This document shows, piece after piece, positions 34,621-45,860 of a DNA stretch of 64,000 nt. The stretch is from Tamarix chinensis (lineage: Eukaryota > Streptophyta > Magnoliopsida > Caryophyllales > Tamaricaceae). The notes under the pieces are model-generated. The model was given only the letters and a program-made list of their open reading frames with translations. It had not been told where the DNA came from and searched no databases. The DNA is taken from NCBI GenBank assembly GCA_030549775.1, contig CM060175.1:96649470-96713469 (forward strand), read 5' to 3'. The stretch's first letter is position 1. Each line of letters begins with the position of its first letter. Made by a program: the position numbers and the translations under genes.

Positions 34621-35232
34621 ATTAACAATTACATAAATTATATTTAAAGGTTAGGGAGGCTAGGGCATAACCTAGGGGTGGTGGTGACTAGGTGGTGGCG
34701 GTGGAGGAGGAAGGGAAGTTGGAGAAGTGGATCTCTAGGCTAGAAGAGGGGGAGCGAGATGGTGGTGGATGCTCTGGGTTGAGAGGGTTGGAATGGTGGT
34801 GGCGACACAGTAAAAGGGGCGGCACAGGTGGTGGCTGTTGTGGTGGCCGAAGGTGGTGGAGGAGGAGGTAGGGTGAAGGAGAGGGAGGCAGGGAGAAAGG
34901 AAGGTAGGGAAGGTAGAGGGGGATTTGCTGGGTGTTTTGGGAGGTAGGGGGAGTGGCGGCTGCGGCAGGGATGGCGGCGTACAACGGCGATGGAAGAGAA
35001 TGGGTGAGTTGGGCAACCAACTTTGCACAATTGTGGCAACTCGTGCAGGAGAAATTAGAGGTGATGGGTGGTGTGGTTTGGTGGGGGTGATGCAAGGAAG
35101 AGTTTGGTAGGAATTACAAGCAGTGGTGCTAGGCACAGGTGGTGGTGGCGGAGGCGTCTGAAGTGGCGGTAGTGCAAGGGGAGGTAAATTTTCTAGGCAA
35201 GAAAGAGAGCTCGATTAAGGTTGGGTATGGGG

Positions 35233-35240
35233 TATTTATA
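35233..35240 (-). promoter_or_regulatory. TATA box of LTR-F
   Basis: TATAAATA on the minus strand lies in the context CTTATAAATACCCCATACC, parallel to LTR-D and LTR-E. Confidence 0.55.
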
Positions 35241-36091
35241 AGCCAATGGGGGTGGATAAGACAAATGGGGAAGAGGATAAGGGGTTAGGTATGATAGGCT
35301 CGCTAACCAACTGTGGCAGGGCGGTACAAGCCTGTAATTTGCAACTGTAGTTTGGTTGGGGGAGAAGAAAAGGAAAAGGAGGGGCACGCGTGAGAGGAGG
35401 TGTGGGGCTGGTTGGGGTTGGAAAAGGAAAGGAAAGGGATGGGGATAGAGAAGGGTGGTGGTAGGTTGGAGGTACAGTGGCGGGGCTGGTGGTATGGTGC
35501 AGAGCTGCAGGTCATCTACAACGCGTAGGAGGGAGAGGGAGTAAGAAGAAGAAAAAGAATGGGTCAGCCAGCCGGCCTGGGGGAAAATAAAGAAAAAGAA
35601 GAGGGGAGAATTGGGCAGCTGAGTGGGGAAAAAGAAAGGAGCAATGAGGGCTGGGCCACACGGGGAAGGAAGAGGGAATGTCTAGGCCCCCAGGGACGCA
35701 TACCCATACCAAGGGAAGAAGGAGAAAAAGAAAAAAGAGAAAGGGGAAAAGAGAAAAGAAAAAGGGGAAATGGAGGAAAAGGAAAAGGAAAAATAGGTTG
35801 GTTGGGGTATTTAGAATATTTTGGTATTTTTGAATATTTAAAATAATAATATTTAGTAAAATAATAATTAAATTCCTTTTTTATATTAATTTAGGATATT
35901 TTGAATAATTTTTTCTAAATTGCATTTTAATTAGCAAATCACCCTAATTTTCCCTAATTAAATTCTTTATTATTTTCCTCTTGATTTTGCCTTAAATACT
36001 TCCCTTTATTTAAAATAATTTATTTAATTAATTTCTCTAATAAATTTCTATGTTAATATAATTTCCTAGATTAAGGTTTTGGGGTATTTCA

Positions 36092-36336
36092 AATATACTA
36101 ATGGAAGAGAGATGCAATTCCATTAGTGATTACACAAACAATGACCGTACCTAGGGATGGCAATTTTCCCCGTGGGTTCGAGGCCCCGTCGGGGATTCCC
36201 CGTTCGGGTTCGGGTTTTGGGAGAGAATCCGGGGATCGGGTTCGGGTTCGGGGATTCTTGACGGGGCGGGGACGGGTTTGGGGTCCCCATCCCCGAACCC
36301 GCCCCGAAATTTTATATATATATATTTTTATATAAT

Positions 36337-36367
<31 letters not shown>

Positions 36368-36838
36368 ATTTTTTTATAGAATATAAATTAAAAATATAAT
36401 ATAAAAAAATAGTTTGAGGATCGGGGATGAGATCGGGGATCGGGTATAAAGCCGGGTTTCGGGGATCGGGTCGGGTTTTAAGAACGGGGAATAAATCGGG
36501 GATGGAAAATAGATCGGGGATCGGGTCGGGTATGGAAATTTGATCCCCGCGGGGATCGGGTCGGGTTCGGGGATAATTTTCCTTATCGGGTTCGGGGATG
36601 GGGATGGGGTCCCCGTCCCCGACCCGCCCCGTTGCCATCCCTAACCGTACCTGGAAGTGAGATGAGTTCTAACATTATTTGACTATTTCAAAATTGGTGG
36701 ATCTTATGGCTTTTTACACTTCTTTGCAATCATGAGTGGAGGATGGCATTATTTCTTAAGGGCTAAAGGTTGACAATAAGTTCTTTATGAAAATAACATA
36801 TAAATTGGTGTAAAGCGATGATACTTATTTTGTGCCTA
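36092..36838 (+). pseudogene. LINE ORF2 linker after the RT, split by a MITE
   Basis: Coding-like DNA lies at 36092-36151 and 36652-36838, on both sides of the hAT MITE. The second part reads WVEDGIISWGLKVDNKFFMK and then ITYKLV. Plant L1 ORF2 has D...W.L...G.FSVKSAYKL in the stretch between RT and the zinc-binding domain. The copia array begins at 36839, and the next LINE block is found at 61953. Confidence 0.65.
36152..36643. mobile_element. hAT-type MITE with TAGGGATGGCAA ends
   Basis: The terminal inverted repeats TAGGGATGGCAA and TTGCCATCCCTA are perfect over 12 bp and are flanked by identical 8-bp copies ACCGTACC (36144-36151 and 36644-36651). Both outer thirds are dense in GGGTTCGGG and GGGGATCGG units. 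The middle is an A/T-rich core with (AT)n. It has no transposase and depends on a hAT enzyme elsewhere. Perfect ends suggest it is one of the youngest insertions here. Confidence 0.9.
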
Positions 36839-37470
36839 TATTGGGAAATATTAATAGCCAACTCTGTATAATTATGAAGAAATATAATATTAAATTTCAA
36901 GCATAAAGAAATAAAGATTTATAGGAGGATGAAGATAATACTTTTATTGATTATGAAATTTTTTGGAGGAATTTAGAATCTTCTACTCATCAATATAAAA
37001 AAAAATAGTAAAGAGAGGATATTTATACCCTCCCTCATCTTTGGCCAGAACACTCAACTATTATTTAAAGGCTAACTTGATACAAATTTACACCTAACAT
37101 AAATCTTAAAAAGGGGGAAGTGTACAAGTTACAGTTTAATGATCGTCTCTATGAGCCAACCTCCGTTTGCTTATAGGTTACTAATATGATGAGTATCAAA
37201 TCCCTTATATTAAGGTATTTTTAACCATTCTCTGACATTCCTTCTTCGCTCATAGTCCTTCCTCATTCTTGACCATTTTTCACACCTTTTATTATCTACC
37301 TTTGGCCAATGCTACTAGCTATATCCCTTTAGGATTATGCCCATGGTTGATGCCTTTTGGCTCACACTCATGGTTAATGACCCTCTCCCTCAACCTTTGG
37401 CTGATGCCACCGAATATCACCCTTGGCTGACGTGTATTAGAATTAGTCCTCTTATTAAGGAACCCCAACA
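36839..37470 (-). repeat. Left (3') LTR of Copia-2
   Basis: It begins TATTGGGAAATATTAATAG and ends AACCCCAACA. It aligns with 61203-61952, which starts TGTTGGAAAATAATAATAAC. On the minus strand it is preceded by a purine-rich AGAAGGGGAATAG (37471-37487), a fitting polypurine tract. Confidence 0.8.
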
Positions 37471-37657
37471 ACTATTCCCCTTCTGAGATATGGGAATAAT
37501 TCTCTTCTTCTCTACCAAAGGGAACCATGCACCATGCTTAAATCAACTTTGGTGCAACATAGGTCATTATTATTTTTGGGTAAGCACTTTGTAAGCATAT
37601 ATGAATTTTCTTGAGGTAGAGGTCCTTTCCTCGATAACATTTCTTATCCAGTGATAT
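37471..37657 (-). pseudogene. Copia-2 RNase H C-terminus and polypurine tract
   Basis: On the minus strand HWIRNVIEERT and MLTKCLPKNNNDLCC are seen, matching the end of copia RNase H (HWIRD.++......+....NPADMLTK.LP...F..C). The preceding residues, ending KHIQVWY, lie at 40064-40110 beyond LTR-G, so the domain was interrupted by that insertion. Confidence 0.75.
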
Positions 37658-40063
37658 TGTAATACCCTATTTTCAGAAAACCCTAATAATTATAACCAGT
37701 AATTATTTGTATTAGTTATAATAATTATTGTAGGGTGTTTGTACTAAAAATATTATTAATATGTGTAATATTATTATGAATTATTAGTTATAAAATTTTA
37801 TTAGGCTTAAATATGCTAGAGGGTGCGTATTAAAATTTAAACATAGGTTTGGGTCGTAACCGGTATCCATTTTGTTAAATAAACCTATTTTGATTATCGG
37901 ATAATTTTTACCCGGATACTTTACCCGGTTTTGTACCTAAATAAATTACCCCTACCCTATTCTATTTTCTTACCTCACCTTACCCTCCCTTTGCAAAGCA
38001 TACCCCTACCACATCAATTCCCAGCTCCTGTAATTGTGGGTTGGGTTTGAAAATTTTACCCAACCGTAGCTTCCCTCCTCTCCCTCTCTGCGTGTATATA
38101 TATGTATACATATACCTCATTTAATGCACTTAAAGATACCTCCTTAATCCTCTAATTTTCTGTTAAAAAACCCACCCCAAACACCCTCCTTCTTTCCTCT
38201 CCTTATCGTTGCCAAAACAGCCCAAAAACTCACCTTCGATAGCCCTTGCTGCATCACATCCCCCACCAACAGAAAAACCTTCCATTCCCTAACCCCTAGA
38301 TTCAAAAAAACTCACCAAAACACCCCATTCCAGAAATCCTCACCGTTCACTACCTCCCTTTTGGCCCTCCTTGTCGTTGCCCACTCCCTAGCAACGGTAG
38401 TTTGTGCCATTGCTAGCCTTCTTAGCCGGTGACCAGTTCTTTGAACTCGGTTTGGTTTTTCCCATTCTTTTTCCTTTCCATTACCTTATCCCTTCATTTA
38501 TTATATCATTAATTCTAAGAAGTGGATTAAGATAAGCGTGTTTAGAGACTGAAGCCTTATTAGTAAGGATACTAGTTGATGTTTCGGATTTTATGTTAAA
38601 TGCTTGTATGATTATGTGTGTTATCATGTTATTACTATTAAACTATTAAAATGAATGTTTTTGATGGTATGATATGTTAATATGAATTATATGATAAGAA
38701 GGAAGTGAGAATAACGAAAGATATGTTGATACGATGATATTACGCCAGGATGTATTTTTATGGGTGAGTATAAATTGTGGGATAATATTATGGGCCTAAT
38801 GAATTATTATTAAGTATTAAATAATTATAATTAAGATTTATGTTGATAAAAAGGAGGATTTGATAAAAAAAAATGATGATATTGAGGATATGGGATTTTC
38901 ATAAAATAAAGGCTATTGGCTATTTTTAAGGGCATTTTTGTCAATACAGGTTAATATGGAAATTTTGCTATTTTAACATGTTATATGGATTAAAATATGA
39001 TAATAATATCATGTGAAGTGTTTAGGAGTAATTATGAAGGTCATAAGTTCTTCAGATGAGAAAATAGCCTAATTTGGGAATAGTAGCATTAAAACGGTAA
39101 TGTTATTATCACATGTGTAGAATATTAGAGTTAGGCCACAAATTTTGGATATGTTGTTAATATGGGTATTTTAAGGATTTATATTTAATTTGGTAATTAC
39201 ATGAGCCTTATGGGATAAGTTATGACTTACTTGTGAAATTAGGGTTTTGGAAACATTATAAATAGTAACTTTTGAGATAAGGCTATTACGCATGTGTAAG
39301 ACGTGGGAGGATATGTTAATGATAATATTATTTTAGGAACATATACTAAATTTGGTGGATATATGATCAATATGGGGGAAGTTATGCTTAAATTGTGAAT
39401 TTAGGATTTTTGGGGGAAATAAGCATGTTAATCTTTGAGAACAACCTTGTTATATGTATATTGATGTCTCGCTTGCATGAATTATGTTTCTTACTCATTA
39501 AACTAATCATGAATAAGATATTAATAATTTAAATTGAAAGATCATGATTCAGGACTGATTATATATGTTTGTTCCACAGGACGAGAGCATTAGCGGAGAG
39601 CGTTCTCCCTCGGGGATGTATATTATTAACCATTCCACCGGTAAGAAGAGTGGTTAGATATATTTTTTTGGGGTTGTATGTTATTAACCATTCCACCGGT
39701 AAGAATAGTAGCTAGGATCATTTTGCCCTGGGGTGGAATACTGTTTCACCGGTTGAGAATAGTGGGGTTCCTAAACTCAATATAAATAAAAGAATGGGTT
39801 ATATCATATTCAAATATTACGAATCCGAACCAGTAATTACCTTGTGTTGATTCTTGTATATCGTATCCTATATCATGGTGGAATCAAGTATTTTCCATAC
39901 GTAATTTCTATGTATAAGGTTACTTTTGCCTTGCACCCGACATAAATTGGAAATAGGGAGTGCCTCTTCTATGTTGGATGTGGCGTGATACCCCTACGTT
40001 TTGTATTTTGGCTTCTGCTATTAACTTTTTAAAATGAAAATTCAAAAATTTTGGGGTGTTACA
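37658..40063 (+). mobile_element. LTR-G: solo LTR in copia RNase H
   Basis: It begins TGTAATACCC and ends TTGGGGTGTTACA. The CCGGT module near the right end (39625-39770) sets the orientation as plus. At 2406 bp it is the shortest complete member. The adjacent flanks are ATAT (left) and ATAC (right), a 4-bp copy with one transition, so the duplication is decayed or atypical. Insertion is precise, because the copia RNase H reading stops on one side and resumes on the other. A possible TATA is TATATATATGTATACATA near 38095. Confidence 0.75.
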
Positions 40064-41102
40064 ATACCAAACTTGGATGTGTTTGGGCCTTAAATGGAAG
40101 ATGGCATTTTTTATAACATGGATGGTACTCTATGAATCACTTAATACCACAAACTTGTCCTACCTTAAGCTTATATCCGTAAAAAAATCTTTTCATCCAC
40201 AACAACTCGTAGCACCCCTCTATAATGGTTATGTACTTTTCCTCTATTGTAGATAGAGCCATACCGTTTTATAATTGGGACTGCAATGACACAGATCCCA
40301 TAAAAAAGGTAAATAGAAAAATTGATGTTGATTTCCTTGTATCCACATCTCATGCCATATCAAAGTCAGAATAGCCCACCAAAACTTGGTTAACCCTTCT
40401 AAAATAAAGCTTCATCCTAGATTTCCCTCGTAGATACTTCGATATAAACTTCACCACCTCCCATTAATCTTTTACAGGGTTGCATATAAACTGAATAACC
40501 ACTCCAATGACAAATATAATGTCAACCTTGTGCACACCATTGCATATATTCAAATTTGCAATGATCAAAGAACATGGTATATGACTCCTTTGCTTCCTTC
40601 CATATTTATTCAATGGATATTTTGCCTTAATTAACCTAAATTAGGGAGTAAAGGGATAGACAAATGGCTTCGCATGATTTATATTGAATCTCTTGAGTAC
40701 CTTCTTTATATACTCGTATCGAGATAACCTAAGTGTGCCCTTACCTAGATCATGAGTGATGTATATACCCAAGATCTTCTTGGAATGGCCCAAGTCATTC
40801 ATTTTGAAAGATTTAGCTAAATCTTCTTTCAAATTTGATATCCGATGCCAATCTTGACCTACTATCAGCATGTTTTCCATATAAAGAAGAAGAAAGGTGA
40901 AGTGTTTGGGTCTGAATCTTTTCATAAACACACAGTGGTGTGGCAACATGTTCTTATACCTCATTAAGGCAATGAAGGACTCAAAATTCATATGCCACTA
41001 TGGCAGTGCCTGTTATAGTCCATACAAGTTTTCACTAGCTTGCACACCATATCCAATATGCCTTTAACCTCAAACAACTTTGATTGTTCCATGTAAACAT
41101 CC
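40064..41102 (-). pseudogene. pol: Copia-2 RNase H and C-terminal RT
   Basis: From right to left on the minus strand: MEQSKLFEVKGILDMVCKL (RT, next to the Copia-1 insertion), LLLYMENMLIVGQD (the YVDDM active-site block, here YMENM so both Asp are lost), LAKSFKMNDLGHSKKILGIY (D.G....LG), then GYSDFD, VDTRKSTSIF and MALSTIEEKYI (RNase H, family DTRKSTSGY and ALSTTEAEY). Single-base indels shift frames repeatedly. The C-terminal end of RNase H lies beyond LTR-G. Confidence 0.85.
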
Positions 41103-41647
41103 TGTTATGGAATTAGTGTGGATTTAGAGAGATCTAAACCAAATCGAAATTAACATAATTATACACAATTGAGGATTTAATCACAAAATATAACAATTGA
41201 AGAAAAAGCAGAGATATTTTTTCGTGCTCTTGTGTAATAATAGGATAATTAAACTAATCGATCAATCAATTACACAAATCTATAATTCTCTTTAAATGGA
41301 GAATTCTATGGAGAAGAAGAATTTGGGATGCATGACTCTCAATGGGTAGGGTTTAAATATGTCTTCTTTTATAGAAGAAAAACCCTATAGGGTAAAACAA
41401 CGTGTTCCAAAAATCAGAAAAAAATATGGTTCGTGTTTAGGAAACAAAAAATCTTTGTGTTTATTTCCTTACTCTAGAATTTTTTCCAAAATACATCAAA
41501 TTTTCTCTCATAAATATGAACCATGTTTATTAACACGGTACCCCCCGTGTTTCTCACATAAAACTCTATGTTACACTAAACTTCTCCAACACCTGCACGA
41601 ACCAAGATAATGTTATATTGTGCTCAAATACCCGGTCAAAACTCATA
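41103..41647 (-). repeat. Left (3') LTR of Copia-1
   Basis: It runs from TGTTATGGAATTAG to AAAACTCATA and aligns throughout with 54930-55478. The terminal CA has changed to TA. Confidence 0.85.
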
Positions 41648-43763
41648 ATTCTCCACCTTGATGTAGTATTTGTGATGCATGACATGTAAAGACCTCTATA
41701 AAAAATCCTAGCCCAACAAAGGGCCTTATGGCCTATGAACTCCAATTAAGCCTGAGAAACACTAGAACTTAATCAAGGTCAGTGGATTTATTAGTATATC
41801 AGTTGGATTATCCAAAACACCCACTTTCTCCAACACAACTTTGCTTGAAACAATAATACCCCAAATAAAGTGATACATGATGTCAATGTGCTTCGTTCAA
41901 TAATAGAAAGAATTCTAATTCTTTGCTAAATAGATGGCACATTAGCTATCACCACGAACAACTGGAGCACCATGACCAAACCTCAACTCTTGTACTAAAC
42001 CACCAAGCCATAAGGCTTCCTAAAAGGCCATTGTCATAGCCATATACTTTGCCTTAGTAGTGGACAAGGCCGTCACTTCTTGCAAGGAAGACCTCCAGCT
42101 AATAGCTAAACCACCAAGACAGAAAACATATCCACTAGTGGATCTCTTTTTATCAAGGTCTCCACCATAATCAGAACCTAACCAGTGAATTAGTCGATCT
42201 CCTATACTCAATATAAGCTATTGTCGTTCCCTTTAAGTACTTAAGGATCCACTTCACTGCTTACCAGTGAGCCTTTTTTGGATTCTCCATATATCGACTC
42301 ACAACGCTAACAACTTGGGCAATATTAGGTCGGATACACAACATAATGTACATGCTACAACCAATAATATTCATATAGGGAATAGTCACCATGAACTCCT
42401 CTTCCTTTTTGGATTTGGGACAATCTAAAATAGATAATCTGATGTAAGTAGATAATGGAGTGCTCACCATCTTGGCATCCATCATATAATATCTCTCCAA
42501 CACCTTATTCATAAAGGAATCTTATGGCAAGTACAAATACTTCTTCCCATGGTTTCTAATGATCTCCATACCAAGGATCCTCTTCACGGCTCCAAGATTC
42601 TTCATCTCAAACTCACTCTTCAGCATTGCCTTCACCTTATCATCATTAGACATATCTTTTAATACAATAAGCATATTATCATCATATATCAAAAGATTCA
42701 CAAATGAGCCACCCTCCATCTCCTTCAAGTACACACATCCATCATACTCACTCCTAGAGAAACTATGCTCAAGCATAAACTGATCAAATCATTTATACCA
42801 CTATTTAGGAGATTGCTTCAAACCATACAGTAACCTCTTCAATAGTCACACATTATCACGTATCCCCTCAACCACAAGCCCATCAGGTTATCATATGTAA
42901 ATCTCCTCCTCGAGTTCACCATGAAAAAACATAATTTAACATCCAACTACTATGACTCAAAATTATGCATAGCCATAAGTGCAAGTAAGGTACAAATAGA
43001 AGTATATTTAACCATAGGAAAAAATACCTCATTATAGTCTATACTTGGAATCGAACTGAATCTATGTGCAACTAAATGAGCCATGTACCTTGGTATCTTG
43101 ACCTTTGAAGCTCCTTGTTTGAACTTGTACACCCACTTGCAATCAACAATATTTTTTTTTCTCGGTGCCTTCACAAGTTTTCATGTCTGATTCTTCAACA
43201 AGGACCCCATCTCCTCCTCCATAGAAGCATGCTACTTGGTAGAATCAATTCTCTTAATAGACTATGAGAATGATGTCAGCTCATACACATTAACAATAGT
43301 CTCTACACTAGATAAAGCATAGCCAACTAGTTCTTCATAATCGTAACTAATTAGAGAATTGACAATCCTCCATTCTCTACTTGGACTAATGCCTCTTTGC
43401 TCCATCTAGTGCTTGGATCCACCCACTTTATGAATAGTGGGTCTATCAACAGGGTCTTTACTATCCAACTAAATTTCAACCTCCACCTGGCTTGAAGCAC
43501 TATTATTCTCTACATTCTTAGTGATACCATCACAAGACTCGATCTTTTGAAGGAACATAAACTCACATAAGGTAACATCCCTATTTGTCAAGACCTTGTT
43601 TACAGATGGGTCCCATAACCTATACCCCTTCACTTCAGATGTAAAGCCAAAAAAGATACACTTCTTAACTCTAGGCTTAATTTTACCATCATTCATATAA
43701 GCATAACTAGGGTAACCAAAAATGTAAAAATTAGAGTAATCAGCTGGCTTACCAGACCACAAA
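41648..43763 (-). pseudogene. pol: Copia-1 RNase H, RT and integrase C-terminus
   Basis: Reading leftwards on the minus strand: PADYSNFYIFGYPSYAY and KCIFFGFTSEVKGYRLWDP (post-integrase region), DCKWVYKFKQGA and SIDYNEVFFPMVKYTSI (RT, 42950-43174), RSEYDGCVYLKEMEGG and LLIYDDNMLIV (active site, family YVDDM; here YDDN), KNLGAVKRILGMEI, then LVWLGSDYGGDLDKKRST-like text and ISWRSSLQEVTALSTTKAKY (RNase H, 42020-42211). Frames shift at several points, and the RT active site is altered. The rest of the integrase is beyond LTR-H at 49192. Confidence 0.85.
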
Positions 43764-44499
43764 TGTAACACCCCCAAATTTACTACTGAAAAATTTCGTT
43801 TAAATCAAAGTTTTAGCGGAAGCAGGAAAATTAAAACCGTAAATCCGAGGGCATTACCGCCACACTGAGTACCACATCGATCCATAACTACCGACCCGAT
43901 ACTAAGTGCTAAGGCTAAAGAGAATAAAACGGGAAACGAATCATTCATAAAACACGAATCCTACAATCAGAGTGCGAAGGTAAGAAGTTACATTCCGAAA
44001 TACAATTTAAGAGGTCCATATATCAGAATACTTAAAATAACGGAATAGCAAGATATGATAAAACCCTTGAAAAGTTAAATACAACATTTGTATCCTCTAA
44101 AGACAAATACGATTAAACCACACGATTTTCGAAGGGTAATTATCCGGACCACTTACTCACTCAGATCCAGCCTTCCACCCCAATTTAGTAACTGATCAAA
44201 ACCTGCATCAAAGGTCTGCTCCCCACCATTGGTGGATCATCACAGGACCCGGTCAATCAAGGCAGTATCAGTACGGGTCCAGTACTGAGTAAGGCGTAGA
44301 CGCTAAGGCCAAGCATACAATCACACACGATCATAAAAGCAACATGCATTACTACACAAGACACATGCTCAAACGTCAGCCATACATTAGGATGAGTAAA
44401 CGGAAAACTAAATCATGCTCATACAATGTCCGTTATTTCTTATTGTGAGAATAATCTCTTTTACCAACAATCTTTATTTAACCTGTAAGCACGGGGACC

Positions 44500-44910
44500 T
44501 CCACTATTATAGCCGGTGGTCCGGAAATATAATCACAGGGCAGAACGCCTCTGACCACTATTAATAACCGGTGGATCGGACTGGCCCCGCACTTACATGG
44601 TGTTCCACCGTAAGTGATTAGTATTTTTCCTGATTTAACTTATTTACTTTGGATGTACTGAGCCGAGATCCCTCCACTATTATAGCCGGTGGTCCGGAAA
44701 TAAACACAGAGCAGAACGCCTCTGACCACTATTAATAACCGGTGGATCGGACTGGGCTCGGCTCAATAATCTCACTTCCCGATTTAACTTATTAGTTTGG
44801 GTCTGTCGAGCCCGGATCCCTCCACTATTGTAGCCGGTGGTCCGGAAATATAATTACAGGGCAACACGCCTCTGACCACTATTAATAACCGGTGGAACGG
44901 ACTGGGTCGG
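44500..44910. repeat. CCGGTGG tandem module of LTR-H, three units
   Basis: CCACTATTRTAGCCGGTGG followed by TCCGGAAATA recurs at about 44501, 44674 and 44822, and each is partnered by CTGACCACTATTAATAACCG. The spacings are about 173 and 148 bp. It is the longest and best-kept array of the family. Confidence 0.85.
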
Positions 44911-45169
44911 GCTCATCAGTATTTCACTTTAAGCAGTTAATGTCTTATTCGTATCTTATTGAATCATATCAGGTCCTTGACATGCATAAGTCATTCACCA
45001 CATTCATGCACATAATAACAAATGGTAAAATTCCACATTCATAACAATACTTTGCTCAATAATACACATGATAACACCAAACAACTCGAAGCAGCCATAC
45101 GAGCCATGATTGTCCACACCAAGCCATGGTTAACCACTCTTAACCCTCTTTAACCGTAACAACCCAAAT

Positions 45170-45860
45170 TCCATCATGAGAACCCTAATACCACCATAAT
45201 CATTAATACCACTAGGAGACCATAAATACCACTCTGTAAACCCCAATACCACCTTGCAACCCTAATACCACCATAAGCCATGAATACCACCAAGTAATCA
45301 TTAATACAACTATATAAACCCTAACACCACCTTGCAAACCCTAATGCCACCATAAGTGTTTAATACCACCAAGTAATTATCATACAACTATATAAACCAC
45401 AATACCATCCTCCAAACCCTAATACCACAATAGTCATTAATACCACCAATAAATCATTAAAACCACTATACAAACCGCCATACCATCTTCCAAACCCTAA
45501 TACCACAATACCATCTTACAAAGCCCAATACTACCCTAGTCATTAATACCACCCAGTAATTATTAAAACAACTATATAAACCCTAATGCCACCTTACAAA
45601 CCCTAATACCACCATAAGTCATTAATACCACCAATAAATCATTAAAACCACTATACAAACCGCCATACCATCTTCCAAACCCTAATACCACAATACCATC
45701 TTACAAAGCCCAATACTACCCTAGTCATTAATACCACCCAGTAATTATTAAAACAACTATATAAACCCTAATGCCACCTTACAAACCCCAATACCACCAT
45801 AAGTCATTAATACCACCAAATACTCATTAAAACCACTATATACACTCCAATACCACCAAG
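45170..45860. repeat. CCCTAATACCACC minisatellite, with a 185-bp higher-order unit
   Basis: Short units of the type AACCCTAATACCACCATA and CATTAATACCACC alternate over about 700 bp. Two nearly identical 185-bp blocks start at 45447 and 45632 (CAATAAATCATTAAAACC marks each). The place corresponds to the 21785-22105 minisatellite in LTR-D. Confidence 0.85.

Larger units (their letters stand above)
31702..36091 (-). mobile_element. LTR-F: giant solo LTR, TSD AATAT
   Basis: It starts TGTAACACCC and ends GGGGTATTTCA, with perfect 5-bp target copies AATAT at 31697-31701 and 36092-36096. At 4390 bp with no internal domain it is a solo LTR. It holds the hairpin (32208-32224), the CCGGTGG module (32410-32760), a (TAA)n tract (34210-34580), a G-rich stretch, a TATA box and a purine-rich tract (35570-35800). 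LINE coding sequence lies on both sides. It is most similar in layout to LTR-D. Confidence 0.85.

Noticed and set aside
34688..35136. Pro/His-rich frames on the minus strand in LTR-F
   Set aside because: Three overlapping frames are open because of the GGTGG-rich composition, and no domain is seen. Frames at 35193-35846 are similar.
36126..36638. Pro/Asp/Arg-rich frames over the hAT MITE
   Set aside because: They are translations of the GGGTTCGGG and GGGATCGGG subterminal units.
44500..44910. CRISPR-like look of evenly spaced repeats
   Set aside because: The intervening text is itself repeated, the spacing is irregular, and the array is part of a plant LTR.
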